Below are positions 33,249 through 41,782 of a stretch of DNA of 64,000 nt, piece after piece. The position numbers and the translations under genes are program-made. Each line of letters starts with the position of its first letter. Positions within the stretch are counted from its first letter, which is position 1. The notes beneath the pieces are model-generated. The model saw nothing but the letters and a program-made list of their open reading frames with translations. It had not been told where the DNA came from and made no database searches. The stretch covers positions 2,294,001-2,358,000 of the forward strand of contig OZ220734.1 in the NCBI GenBank assembly GCA_965116945.1, read 5' to 3'. The DNA comes from Plut-88900 sp965116945 (lineage in GTDB: Bacteria > Chloroflexota > Dehalococcoidia > Plut-88900).

Positions 33249-34229
33249 CTAAACGTTTGGGAACAAGTCATTGAGGCGTTTTGGGTCCCTGGTTGAGCTA
33301 AGCGCCAGCATTAACTTGATCTGGGCCTTGGCGGCCCGAAGGCTTCCACCAAGCAGGACTCCAAGTTCCATCAGATGCTCTATCCCTCCATCGCTTCTCT
33401 CATACACACCAACCCCCAGGGAGCCGCCATAGGACCGGGTCACAAGCACCATGCTGACGTCTCTCTTTGCCGCCCGTTCGATGGCGGGCATCATGGTCGG
33501 GGGTACGCAGCCCGGGGCAAAGCCGACCAGCACTATGCCGTCGGAGAAATCTGCGGCGGCATCCACCAGCTTGCCGTCGTCGCCCTCCACTGCCTGGACT
33601 ATAGACACCCTTGCCCGAATCTCGTCAACCGGGATGAAATCCCTGATGGTCGGGCGTCGGAACATCTGCGCCCGACCATTTCGCACAAAGCCCACGGGGC
33701 CAAACCCCGGAGAGCTGAAGGCGGCGAGGTCTATGGAATTGCTTTTGACGGCCTCCTGAGGGTCGTGGAGTTCACCGTTGGCACAGACGAGGACGCCCAA
33801 ACCCCGAGTTTGGTCAGAGATCGCCGCTATCCCGGAGTCGAGGAGGTTGCCTGGTCCGTCGGGGCTGGGGTGGGAGTGGACTCGCATGGCGCCTGTGACG
33901 ACCACCGGAATTTCCTGGTCCAGGAGCAGGTGGAGCATGTAGGCGCACTCGGCGAGGGTAGCGGTGCCCATGGTGAGGACTATGCCGTCGGCCTCACCCG
34001 CCTGGGCAATGCGTGCGCATTCCCCGGCGTAGCGGAGAAAGTCCTCGGGGGTGAGGACAGGGCTGGCAACGTTGGACAACTGAATAACATCAATTTCGGC
34101 CAGACCGGCGAGCTGAGGCACGGCTTCGATCAGGCCTGCGCCCGTGACCGCGGGCACGGACGCGCCAACCGCCTCGTCATACTTGTAGGCGATTGTGCCA
34201 CCAGTTGCTATAAGCTTCAGCCTTTTCAC
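33249..34229 (-). CDS. asparaginase family protein with an altered active site
   Basis: A 326-residue protein of the type I/II L-asparaginase fold. The first motif IATGGTIA (Thr12) and the later Lys162 (VKSNSIDLAAF) are conserved, and VTGAMRVHSHPSPDGPGNL is family-typical. The second motif, normally HGTDT, reads MGTAT: Thr89 remains, but the Asp at 90 that binds the substrate amino group is Ala and the His before it is Met. Loss of that Asp argues against L-asparagine as substrate. An amidase for a substrate without a free amino group, or an amide-related racemase role, is possible. It starts at GTG with only a weak ribosome site, 17 bases from the YbaK gene. Confidence 0.85.
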   Translation of the reverse strand: MKRLKLIATGGTIAYKYDEAVGASVPAVTGAGLIEAVPQLAGLAEIDVIQLSNVASPVLTPEDFLRYAGECARIAQAGEADGIVLTMGTATLAECAYMLHLLLDQEIPVVVTGAMRVHSHPSPDGPGNLLDSGIAAISDQTRGLGVLVCANGELHDPQEAVKSNSIDLAAFSSPGFGPVGFVRNGRAQMFRRPTIRDFIPVDEIRARVSIVQAVEGDDGKLVDAAADFSDGIVLVGFAPGCVPPTMMPAIERAAKRDVSMVLVTRSYGGSLGVGVYERSDGGIEHLMELGVLLGGSLRAAKAQIKLMLALSSTRDPKRLNDLFPNV

Positions 34230-34245
34230 GGAGTTGCCAGCCTCA

Positions 34246-34725
34246 TTACTTGACTCTCATCACCCGGCCCCCGGTCATGGATTCCAGGTCCCCGGGGTCA
34301 AGGGAGAAGACGGCCCTCGGGTTTCCTGCAGCCGCCCAGACCACGTCGTATTGCAGCAGGTCTTCGTCGATTATGGTCTCCAGGGGTTGCGCTAGGCCGA
34401 CCGGCGGGACACCGCCAATAGAGAAGCCGGTGACCTGCCTGACGAAGTCGGCGTCGGGTTTTTTGACTTTTTCGCCGATGGTGCGGCCCAGGCGCTTTTC
34501 ATCGATGCGGTTAGCGCCGCTGGCGACCACCAGGACCCCCCGTCCCGATTCCCGACCTCGGAAGACGAGGGACTTGGCGATCTGGGCTACATCACAGCCG
34601 AGGGCGTCGGCGGCCTGGGCAGAGGTGGCAGCGGATTTCGGCAGGCTTACTGGCCCGCTCCCGTAGCCCATCTCCTCCAGTGCCGCCCTTACCTTTTCTA
34701 CACCCGAGGCCTGTGAATTGTTCAT
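34246..34725 (-). CDS. YbaK/EbsC family aminoacyl-tRNA deacylase
   Basis: A 159-residue YbaK/ProX-type editing domain, which hydrolyses mischarged tRNAPro (Cys or Ala). Visible family features are AQIAKSLVFRG with the conserved Lys, EKRLGRTIGEKV and the substrate loop GFSIGGVPPVGL. It is a free-standing trans-editing protein. The gap to the asparaginase-like gene is only 16 bases, so the two may be cotranscribed, though there is no obvious functional link. Confidence 0.9.
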   Translation of the reverse strand: MNNSQASGVEKVRAALEEMGYGSGPVSLPKSAATSAQAADALGCDVAQIAKSLVFRGRESGRGVLVVASGANRIDEKRLGRTIGEKVKKPDADFVRQVTGFSIGGVPPVGLAQPLETIIDEDLLQYDVVWAAAGNPRAVFSLDPGDLESMTGGRVMRVK

Positions 34726-34859
34726 CTATAGTTCTACGCGTATCCTCAAACTGTTCTTCTTGGGAGCTATTCTACTCCAGCCTTGCCCCTAATCCCCTCT
34801 TACCCTTAGAATCGGAGTCAAATCAAACTGAACGCTTCCCTGGTAAGAAGGAGACACAC

Positions 34860-35243
34860 ATGGCAGATTCCTCTTCAGTCAACATGGTAGACCCCATTGG
34901 CACCATCTCCGGCAGTGCCGACATGATCACCGTCACTCCACCTCACGGCATTTTTTCGCGGCGGGAATACGTATTCGACCGCAACCGACAGACCGTGACC
35001 ATCTCCGACAAGAAGTGGTTCATAATGGGTTCCAAGAAGAGCCACCCTTTCGAGCAGCTTTCCCTACGATTGGGAAGGTACGGCCAGCAGGCGGACCAGT
35101 GCGTGGAGCTGGAGTGCCGGATTCCCAACAGGCCCCTGCTCGTCTACCAGTTGACGGACACAACGGCCGACCACGACAAGGTAGAGTCGATCATGCAGGC
35201 AGTCAGTGATGCCACGGGCATCGAACGCTGGAAGAGTAACTAG
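34860..35243 (+). CDS. hypothetical protein, possibly PH-like fold
   Basis: A 127-residue cytosolic protein I do not recognise. It has an alternating hydrophobic/polar pattern over residues about 15-105 (ITVTPPHGIFSRREYVF, TVTISDKKWFIMG, ECRIPNRPLLVYQL), suggesting seven or so beta strands, and ends in one helix (HDKVESIMQAVSDATG), the order seen in PH-like domains. I start it at ATG 34860, 7 bases after AAGGAG; the frame is open upstream to 34680, but that part overlaps the divergent YbaK start. It is alone between divergent and convergent neighbours. Confidence 0.75.
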   Translation: MADSSSVNMVDPIGTISGSADMITVTPPHGIFSRREYVFDRNRQTVTISDKKWFIMGSKKSHPFEQLSLRLGRYGQQADQCVELECRIPNRPLLVYQLTDTTADHDKVESIMQAVSDATGIERWKSN

Positions 35244-35246
35244 GGC

Positions 35247-36416
35247 CTAGACGACCTGGAGTTCAAAGTCGCCGCCGCTCATGGCCTCAAGGCCGTTGTC
35301 TGTGACTGCGTAGGCGCCGCCCACCAGGATGTGCTGATGCCTGTCCGGATCAATGGAGCTGGTGTGCAGCACGAAGGTCATGTTGCGTTCGAAGACCTGG
35401 TCTGATTCCAGGGTTATGTCCAGGCTTTCAAGCCAGGTGAGCGGATAGGCGATCCCGACGCCATAGCCGAACCTAGCGCGCACCGAAGGGTCAAACCCGT
35501 CCGAGACCAGGGAGTCCACGACGGCCTGTTCGGCATCGGCGACCTTTCTTCCAATCTCAATGTTCTTGCATCCGGCCCGAATGGCCCGCAATGCGATGTT
35601 GTAGGCATCCCGGGCTTCCTGGCTCGGTTCTCCCACGGCAAAGGTCTGCATGGTGGCGGCGTGGTATCGGCGGTGTACCCCGGCGAACTCCATGGAAATG
35701 AGGTCGCCGCTTTGCAGTATCCGGCGGTCAGGGGTCTTGTGGCCGATGCGTCTTGTGCCGGAGTGGATCCAGGTAGGCATGCCTGGGTACTCGGTGCCGG
35801 CCTGGCGCATGGCGGTCTCAATCTCGCCGGCGAGAGCGATCTCGGTAATGCCGGGGCGGGCGACGGCCTTGGCCCGGTCCAGTCCCACGGTGGCAATCTC
35901 GGCAGCCTTTCGGACGTAAATCATCTCCGCGTCGGACTTGGAGAGTCGGACGCCGTCCAATCCCGTGATGAAGTCTTCCAGGCTGGCCGGGGCAAGGGCT
36001 TCCTTGAGCCGGATGGCGTGGAGGCCGGTGAAGGCGTAGGCCTTAAGGTCAGCCCCGACCCTTGCTCCACTGCCCAAGCGCTCCTTGACGGCTTTTGCGG
36101 TCATCTCTACGGGGTCATCCGCCCCGTGCCTGTACAGCCGCAGATCCGAAACCCAGGAAGTTACTTCCGCTCGGCCCCTGTCCACGTCCCGCATTACGAA
36201 GGTAGGCTCGTCATCATCCGGTCCGAAGACCAGGGCCTGGAACTGGAAGAAGGTGTGTGCGTCGTAGCCTGCGTAGTAGTAGAGGAGCTCGGGGCCGACG
36301 CATACGGCGCAGTCGATACCGGCCTGCTTAAGAGCCTGCTGGGCCCGGGCCACGCGGCCCCGGAACTCTTCTTCCGAAAATGCCCAGTCCTTGGGTTCCA
36401 GGTTAATGTCGGCCAT
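35247..36416 (-). CDS. M24 (Xaa-Pro peptidase/creatinase fold) family protein lacking metal ligands
   Basis: A 389-residue pita-bread-fold protein with the creatinase N-terminal domain (residues about 15-145) and the M24 domain after it. The family His216 (RRIGHKTPDRR) is kept, but the metal sites are not: Glu233 replaces the first Asp (LISMEFAG), Ala244 the second (YHAATMQTF), and Tyr308 replaces the metal His (FGYGVG). Creatinase is the known metal-free member of this fold, so a hydrolase of guanidino, ureido or similar C-N bonds is plausible. ATG 36416 follows AGGAG. It may form an operon with the upstream amidohydrolase 11 bases away. Confidence 0.85.
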   Translation of the reverse strand: MADINLEPKDWAFSEEEFRGRVARAQQALKQAGIDCAVCVGPELLYYYAGYDAHTFFQFQALVFGPDDDEPTFVMRDVDRGRAEVTSWVSDLRLYRHGADDPVEMTAKAVKERLGSGARVGADLKAYAFTGLHAIRLKEALAPASLEDFITGLDGVRLSKSDAEMIYVRKAAEIATVGLDRAKAVARPGITEIALAGEIETAMRQAGTEYPGMPTWIHSGTRRIGHKTPDRRILQSGDLISMEFAGVHRRYHAATMQTFAVGEPSQEARDAYNIALRAIRAGCKNIEIGRKVADAEQAVVDSLVSDGFDPSVRARFGYGVGIAYPLTWLESLDITLESDQVFERNMTFVLHTSSIDPDRHQHILVGGAYAVTDNGLEAMSGGDFELQVV

Positions 36417-36427
36417 CAAAGACTCCT

Positions 36428-37279
36428 TTAGAAGCGCAGCAGCTCGAAGGGACGATTGTAGATGATTTCGTCGATCAGCTCGTCGGGGATCTTGGGGAGA
36501 TTGATGCCATCGCCCCAGTCGTTGATGTTATTGAAAGCCTCGGCGGCTTCCATGGTGGTCATCACGGGGAAGTCGGAGCCGAACAGGATACGGTCGGTTA
36601 CCTTGTACTCCATAGCGACCAGCAGACCATTGTAAAGCTGCCATTTACGCCGGAATCTCGCCGACAGGTCGGTGAAGACGTTCTTGTTCTTCCGCATCAG
36701 AAGCGCAGTTTCCTGCATGTTAGGCTGGCCAAAGTGCGCTACTATAATCCTCAAGTCAGGAAAGGCCCGGCCAACCTTGTCCAAGCGAAAGACGTGGCCC
36801 CACTCCAGGGTGCCGTTAGGGTCGTACATGCCGCCCATGTGGAACATGACAGGAATGTCATATTTGTTGGCGATATGATAGAGCTCCCATGCCCGAGGGC
36901 TCCAGGGGTCGAAGCCCTGGTACACGGGGGAGAGTTTCAAGCCCTGTAGTTTGAGGTCGGTCACGCTCCGTTCGAACTCCTCCGCCGACGTTGGATCATT
37001 GGGATCTACCGACGAGAAACCCACTGCCCTTCCGGGATACTGGGCCACGTAGTCGGCGATAAAGTCGTTAGGTATGCTCTTGTAGGAGCGTACCGGGGCA
37101 TTGATAACGACAAATTTGTCGGCGCCGCCATCCGCGACTTCTCGCTTGTGATCTTCCGGGGCAGCAGCGCCACTAACCACAACGCCGTGGTTTTGCATGT
37201 CCGCATGGGCCTGTGCAGTCATGTGGTCAGGCTTCCAAACGTGTGTGTGCCAGTCGATGAGTTGTCGTTCAGATGTCAT
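36428..37279 (-). CDS. amidohydrolase family protein (amidohydrolase-2)
   Basis: A 283-residue PF04909 hydrolase with the opening metal motif LIDWHTHVWKPDHM (Asp-x-His-x-His), a mid-barrel MFHMGGMYDPNG histidine, IIVAHFGQPN, and the C-terminal LFGSDFPVMT Asp. It is shorter than the relatives at 19320 and 63443 and lacks their insertions. I use ATG 37279, which follows GGGAG by 6 bases; a TTG two codons earlier is open. It lies between an LLM gene and the metal-less M24 gene, all on the minus strand with short gaps, so it probably handles a product of the monooxygenase. Confidence 0.87.
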   Translation of the reverse strand: MTSERQLIDWHTHVWKPDHMTAQAHADMQNHGVVVSGAAAPEDHKREVADGGADKFVVINAPVRSYKSIPNDFIADYVAQYPGRAVGFSSVDPNDPTSAEEFERSVTDLKLQGLKLSPVYQGFDPWSPRAWELYHIANKYDIPVMFHMGGMYDPNGTLEWGHVFRLDKVGRAFPDLRIIVAHFGQPNMQETALLMRKNKNVFTDLSARFRRKWQLYNGLLVAMEYKVTDRILFGSDFPVMTTMEAAEAFNNINDWGDGINLPKIPDELIDEIIYNRPFELLRF

Positions 37280-37306
37280 GTCCAACTCCCTGCCATCGAG
37301 GGTGTG

Positions 37307-38476
37307 TTAGGAGGCCGCCACCGGGGCACGGGTTTCCTTCTCTGCCTCTTTACTCGTAAACCAGGGCATGACCTTGGTTGCAAACAGTTCCAGGCTTCTC
37401 AGCACTTTATTGGTCGGTATGCCGAAGTGGGAATAGGAGACTAACAGGTAGTCCAGGTTGCACACTTCCTGCAACTCGTGGATTTTTTCAATCACGTTCT
37501 CAGGAGAGCCAACCAGCAGGGAGCGAGGCTCCAAGAATTCCCAACTCATCTTCGTGTCGGGGTCCAACTCCTCACCGGGATCGGTGAACACCTCCCTGCC
37601 GCGAAACGGGTCGTTGTAAATGAAACCGGACATCACGCCTGCCTCGCCCTCGCGTCTGGCCTGTTCCATAGAATCGGACACGTATGTCGTGCGCATGACC
37701 GCCTGGTCCTCACCAAACAAGAACTGGCGCCCCTCCGTTTCTGATCGCACCTCGGCATATCGCTCCATGCGCTGTTTAATCCTCAATGCTGGCGGCTGCC
37801 AGTAGCAGGCCTTCAAGCCCAGCTCTGCTGCCGTTGTAACGGATCTGTCCGTGGACACAGTCATCCATAGCGGCGGGTGCGGATTCTGGTAGGGTCTCGG
37901 CGTAACGCGCAGCTTAGTTACCTTGTCGCCGTCCAGCCATACGCCATTGGAAGGATACAGTGGGTGCTTAAACCGGGTATCGTCGGCGGGAAAGGTGAAA
38001 TTCTCACCTTCATAGGAGAAATATTCGTTCTTCCAGATCTCCTTGGCTACTTCAATTACTTCCTTAAAGAGGGTCCGGTTTTCCTTGTCCTTCCGGGGGT
38101 CGGCGTTGGGGTGGAACTGCGGGCCTTCGTATGGCCATATCCCTCTTCCAAACCCTACGTCCACCCTGCCCCTTGTGAGGTTATCGAGTATCGCAACGTC
38201 TTCGGCGAGGCGTATCGGGTGCCACCAGGGAGCGATATTTGCCATCTGGCCGATACGGATTGTGGAAGTCCTCGCAGCCAAGTCAGCGCCGAGCAGGATG
38301 GGGTTAGGGATGTCACCTGCCTCATAGGGGCCGAAATGGTGCTCACCCAACCACATCGCCTCGAAACCCAACTGCTCCGCCAGGATGGTCTGTTCTCTCA
38401 GGTTATCAAGCAGGTCAGCCGCTGTTGTTGCATCACCTGCTGCATCGGCCACGGTAGTAAAAGCCGCAAACCTCAT
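37307..38476 (-). CDS. LLM-class flavin-dependent oxidoreductase (paralogue 1)
   Basis: A 389-residue luciferase-like monooxygenase with MWLGEHHFGPYEAGDIPNP, the ANIAPWWHPIRLAEDVAILD stretch, VDVGFGRGIWPYEGPQFHP and NPHPPLWMTVSTDRSVTTAA (each within a longer conserved run). It is closely similar over its full length to the protein encoded at 39701-40855, including the FHPNADPRK and CYWQPP segments, so the two arose by duplication. The alanine racemase gene lies between them, with gaps of about 20 bases. The substrate is unknown. Confidence 0.92.
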   Translation of the reverse strand: MRFAAFTTVADAAGDATTAADLLDNLREQTILAEQLGFEAMWLGEHHFGPYEAGDIPNPILLGADLAARTSTIRIGQMANIAPWWHPIRLAEDVAILDNLTRGRVDVGFGRGIWPYEGPQFHPNADPRKDKENRTLFKEVIEVAKEIWKNEYFSYEGENFTFPADDTRFKHPLYPSNGVWLDGDKVTKLRVTPRPYQNPHPPLWMTVSTDRSVTTAAELGLKACYWQPPALRIKQRMERYAEVRSETEGRQFLFGEDQAVMRTTYVSDSMEQARREGEAGVMSGFIYNDPFRGREVFTDPGEELDPDTKMSWEFLEPRSLLVGSPENVIEKIHELQEVCNLDYLLVSYSHFGIPTNKVLRSLELFATKVMPWFTSKEAEKETRAPVAAS

Positions 38477-38496
38477 GACCTCTTCTCCCTTCTCAG

Positions 38497-39684
38497 TTAT
38501 CCAGCCGGAATAGACGCCGCTTTAGCCTCGGCCCGGGCGGGGTGGGGTGAACCCACACTGACCCTAGGGACCCGTTTACTGATATTGCAGAGTACTTCGT
38601 AGGGAATTGTGCCGATGGTTTCGGCGATGTCTTCAGCTGATATGGACACCGAGGGAGATTCCCCGATAAGCATAACCTCGTCCCCGAAACTCACGCCCGG
38701 GACATCGGTAACGTCAACCAAGGTTGTGTCCATGGTGATCCGTCCGACTATAGGGGCGATCCGGTCCCGCACGATAACTGACCCACGGTTGGACAGTAAG
38801 AAACTCAGCCCATCGGCATACCCGACTGGCACGCTGGCAATGACGCTGTCTCTTTCAGTGATGAATGTCCTTCGATAGCTCAGCGGGCTTCCGGCGGACA
38901 CGTTCTTCAGCAGGGATACGCTACTCTTGAACGAAAGGATGGGTCTTAGTTCAGGGTCTTGCCACTGAGAGCTCGGGTTTATGCCGTAGAGCGCCACACC
39001 AGGCCGGACGGCATCGAACCAGGACTCGGGGTGAAAGAGCACACCCGCACTATTTGCTGCGTGGACCATGTGAGGTTTTATGTTTCTCTCTTCCATTTCA
39101 GTGAGGGCAGAGCGGAACCTGTCCAACTGCAGAGAAGAGTAGTCACTGGAATCTTCGTCGGCGGAGGAGAGATGAGTAAACACCCCTTCCAGTTTGACTG
39201 CTGGAAGCTCCATGGCATGGTCGAGAAACATGCCCAAGTGCCGGTAATCGATGCCTACCCTGCCCATACCCGTATCTACCTTCAAGTGATACCGGGCCTC
39301 CATGCCCAACGACGACGCAGATTGGGAAAGTCTGCCAAGGGCCTCGATGCTATGTACGGCGGGCATAAGGTTGTAATGGATGGCGGCTGCCTCTTCGCCC
39401 GGCAACGCCCCTCCGAAGACAATCATGGGGCTATCGATGCCCTCTTTTCGCAGAGCGATAGCTTCATCCATTATAGCGACGGCGAGGGCATCGACTCCCA
39501 GGCTCTCAAGAGCTCTTGAAACCCTCGGGGCCCCATGACCGTAGGCGTCAGCCTTGACTACCGCGATCATCTTTACACCGTCGGAAACCCGGCTCTTCAA
39601 ATAGTTGAAGTTGTGAGCCAAAGCCCCGAGGTCAATCTCGGCCCGGGTCTTCTGAAAGGTTGATGCAATTCCATCCATCGCCAT
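38497..39684 (-). CDS. alr: alanine racemase
   Basis: A 395-residue fold-type III PLP enzyme. Lys44 in MIAVVKADAYGHGA binds PLP, and the catalytic Tyr lies in the SPLSYRRTFITERDSVIASV region of the C-terminal domain, with GYADGLS following. Other family segments are LKVDTGMGRVGI and AVRPGVALYGINPS. It interconverts L- and D-alanine. In most bacteria this feeds peptidoglycan; here it sits between two paralogous monooxygenase genes in a minus-strand run, so a catabolic role for D-amino acids is possible. A broad-specificity racemase cannot be excluded. Confidence 0.92.
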   Translation of the reverse strand: MAMDGIASTFQKTRAEIDLGALAHNFNYLKSRVSDGVKMIAVVKADAYGHGAPRVSRALESLGVDALAVAIMDEAIALRKEGIDSPMIVFGGALPGEEAAAIHYNLMPAVHSIEALGRLSQSASSLGMEARYHLKVDTGMGRVGIDYRHLGMFLDHAMELPAVKLEGVFTHLSSADEDSSDYSSLQLDRFRSALTEMEERNIKPHMVHAANSAGVLFHPESWFDAVRPGVALYGINPSSQWQDPELRPILSFKSSVSLLKNVSAGSPLSYRRTFITERDSVIASVPVGYADGLSFLLSNRGSVIVRDRIAPIVGRITMDTTLVDVTDVPGVSFGDEVMLIGESPSVSISAEDIAETIGTIPYEVLCNISKRVPRVSVGSPHPARAEAKAASIPAG

Positions 39685-39700
39685 AGTAGATTCTCTGTCT

Positions 39701-40855
39701 TCAGGAAGCTGCCACCGGCACAGTCTGCGGGGACTCCTTGAACTTGGGCATCACCTTGGCAGCAAAATTCTCCAGGCCTGCGATGGCATCCTCATGCGGG
39801 AGCCAACCGTGGCCGTAGTTGATTACGAGGTATTCCAGTCCGCAGACTTCCTGAAGTTCGTGGATTTTCTCGGTAACCTCCTCAGGGCTCCCGACCAACA
39901 GGTGTCGGCTGCTCAGGAAGTCCCAGTCCATTTTCATGTCGGGTGTGACCTCTTCACCCGGGTTCATGAAGACTTGTAGCCCTCGGAATGGGTCGTTGTA
40001 GGTGAAGGGGAACATTATGTCTTCCCCAGCGATTCGTCGGGCTTCTTCCTTATCCCGGGCCACGAAGGTGTGCCTCATCACCGCTTGGTCTTCACCCAGC
40101 CTGAACTCTCGCCCCTCCTCCTCCGAACGGATCTGGGCATACAGTTTGAACCTCTCCCGCAGTCTCAGGGGTGGAGGTTGCCAATAGCACGCCTTTAGGC
40201 CCAACCGTGCAGCGGTAGTCACTGAACGATCGGTCGAAACGGTCATCCAAAGGGGTGGGTGGGGGTTTTCATATGGTTTCGGAGTTACATTCAGCTTGAG
40301 TACTCGGTCTCCGTCCTGCCAGGTGGGGTCGGATGCGAATCTCGGGTGGGAAAAACTGGTGTTGTCGGCGGGGAACTGGAAGTTGGGCCCCTTGTGGTCG
40401 AAGAACTCATTCGTCCAAGCTTTCTTTACAACCTCAATGACTTCATCGAAGAGTTCGCGATTTTCGTCGCCTTTGCGGGGGTCGGCGTTGGGGTGGAACT
40501 GGGGGCCTTCATAGGGCCATACACCCCGCCCAAACCCGACCTCCAGTCGGCCCTTGGTCAGGTTGTCCAGTAGGGCAATGTCCTCCGCTAGTCTGAGAGG
40601 ATGCCACCACACGGCGATGTTGGCCAATTGGCCAATGCGGATGCGTTTCGTTCGTGCTGCGAGGTCGGCCCCGACCAGTATCGGGTTGGGGATGTTGCCC
40701 GTGCCGTGTGGCCCGAAGTGATGCTCACCGAGCCAGAATGCCTCGAAGCCCATGTCCTCGGCCATGACCACCTGTTCCCTGAGGGTGTCCAGAAGTTGGG
40801 ATTGCGTATATCGCTTCTTGGGGTCGATCATGGTGCTAACGGCGGCAAAACGCAT
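39701..40855 (-). CDS. LLM-class flavin-dependent oxidoreductase (paralogue 2)
   Basis: A 384-residue luciferase-like monooxygenase, paralogous to the product of 37307-38476. Shared stretches include FWLGEHHFGPHGTGNIPNP, WWHPLRLAEDIALLDNL, LEVGFGRGVWPYEGPQFHP and NPHPPLWMTVSTDRSVTTAA. The C-terminal third, where LLM enzymes hold substrate-specific loops, diverges most (for example MFPFTYNDPFRGLQVFMNP against MSGFIYNDPFRGREVFTDP). It is the first gene of the run with alr, the second LLM gene, an amidohydrolase and the M24-like gene. Confidence 0.92.
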   Translation of the reverse strand: MRFAAVSTMIDPKKRYTQSQLLDTLREQVVMAEDMGFEAFWLGEHHFGPHGTGNIPNPILVGADLAARTKRIRIGQLANIAVWWHPLRLAEDIALLDNLTKGRLEVGFGRGVWPYEGPQFHPNADPRKGDENRELFDEVIEVVKKAWTNEFFDHKGPNFQFPADNTSFSHPRFASDPTWQDGDRVLKLNVTPKPYENPHPPLWMTVSTDRSVTTAARLGLKACYWQPPPLRLRERFKLYAQIRSEEEGREFRLGEDQAVMRHTFVARDKEEARRIAGEDIMFPFTYNDPFRGLQVFMNPGEEVTPDMKMDWDFLSSRHLLVGSPEEVTEKIHELQEVCGLEYLVINYGHGWLPHEDAIAGLENFAAKVMPKFKESPQTVPVAAS

Positions 40856-40930
40856 GGGCGGGGGGTCTCCTGATTATTTCTGGGTTGCTTTACAAAGCTG
40901 TGAAAGGTAATTCTAGCAGAGAATTTAAGC

Positions 40931-41365
40931 TTACCTCGACACGTTTGCAAATTCTGACAGAGTGATGACAATACCTCCGTGCTCGGTATGAGCAAGCGTG
41001 TTGACAAAGCGCTGGTCTGCAGTGACCAGCGTTCCACTTATCTGATGAGCAAGGGCCAAATAGACGCAATCGTACACTGAGCATTCCGTTCCAAGGGCCA
41101 GACGGACGGCGTCGGCGATAACTTCCTTGTCGTCGGCCCAAGTGACTGCCAACGTGGGAATTGAAGCAGCCAATTGCCCTGCCTTGCTCCGCTCCAATTT
41201 CCCCCTACGGGACTTGCGTCTCAAAGCGTGGCCTACCTCGGTGGCCATAAGTCGAGGAGCGAACAGCTGGTGTTCACCCGTTAAGAGTCGATCAGCCGCT
41301 TCCGAATCTTCTTCGTCTATGAGCCACTTTGCAGCGACGCTCGCATCGACTACTAACCGGCTCAC
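40931..41365 (-). CDS. PIN-domain toxin (VapC/FitB-like)
   Basis: A 144-residue PIN nuclease with Asp7 (SRLVVDASVAAKWLIDEED), a Glu in MATEVGHALRR, SVYDCVYLALAHQ with the third acidic residue, and TLVTADQRFVNTL with the fourth. All four acidic positions of the metal site are present. It starts at a GTG that overlaps the antitoxin stop by 4 bases (GTGA). The cognate partner is the FitA-like gene just upstream. Confidence 0.88.
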   Translation of the reverse strand: MSRLVVDASVAAKWLIDEEDSEAADRLLTGEHQLFAPRLMATEVGHALRRKSRRGKLERSKAGQLAASIPTLAVTWADDKEVIADAVRLALGTECSVYDCVYLALAHQISGTLVTADQRFVNTLAHTEHGGIVITLSEFANVSR

Positions 41366-41619
41366 TCGGGCCTACCCTCGGAGTCTCGGGCCTCCCTGAT
41401 GATAATTTCAGAAGGCACCTGGTTCGTGCCACGGGTCAACTTCCGCAATTCCCTGGCTCTCGCCCTAAATGCCTTCATTCTTTCGGCCATGTCGTCCTGT
41501 GCTGCTTTTTCCAAGATGTGGCGGGCCTCGCTCTCCAGTGATCTATTGTTAATCGCGGCTCTGCGTTTGAGGCTTGCCACTACTTCCTCATCCAACCTTC
41601 GAACGTTCAGGGTGGCCAT
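41362..41619 (-). CDS. FitA-like ribbon-helix-helix antitoxin
   Basis: An 85-residue protein starting MATLNVRRLDEEVVASLKRR, then NNRSLESEARHILEKA, the ribbon-helix-helix signature of FitA/VapB-type antitoxins. The C-terminal part is the toxin-binding tail. It overlaps the PIN gene by 4 bases. GGAAGGA is a good ribosome site, and an imperfect inverted repeat (GTGCTATC with GGTATCAC, 41650-41670) upstream may be the operator. Confidence 0.87.
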   Translation of the reverse strand: MATLNVRRLDEEVVASLKRRAAINNRSLESEARHILEKAAQDDMAERMKAFRARARELRKLTRGTNQVPSEIIIREARDSEGRPE

Positions 41620-41782
41620 TTGTCCTTCCTTCCCTGTATGTCCAGTCCTGTGCTATCAAAATGGTATCACACAATCCAAGCCTATTCCACCATCGACACA
41701 AAGCAACCAACTTTAAGCTATTGGCTCACACTTGCCAATTGACACCCCACCCCCCACCCCCAATAATAGCCACCGCTTAGCC

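Noticed and set aside
34680..34859. 60-codon N-terminal extension of the hypothetical protein
   Set aside because: It overlaps the start of the divergent YbaK gene and lacks a ribosome site; AAGGAG lies before ATG 34860.
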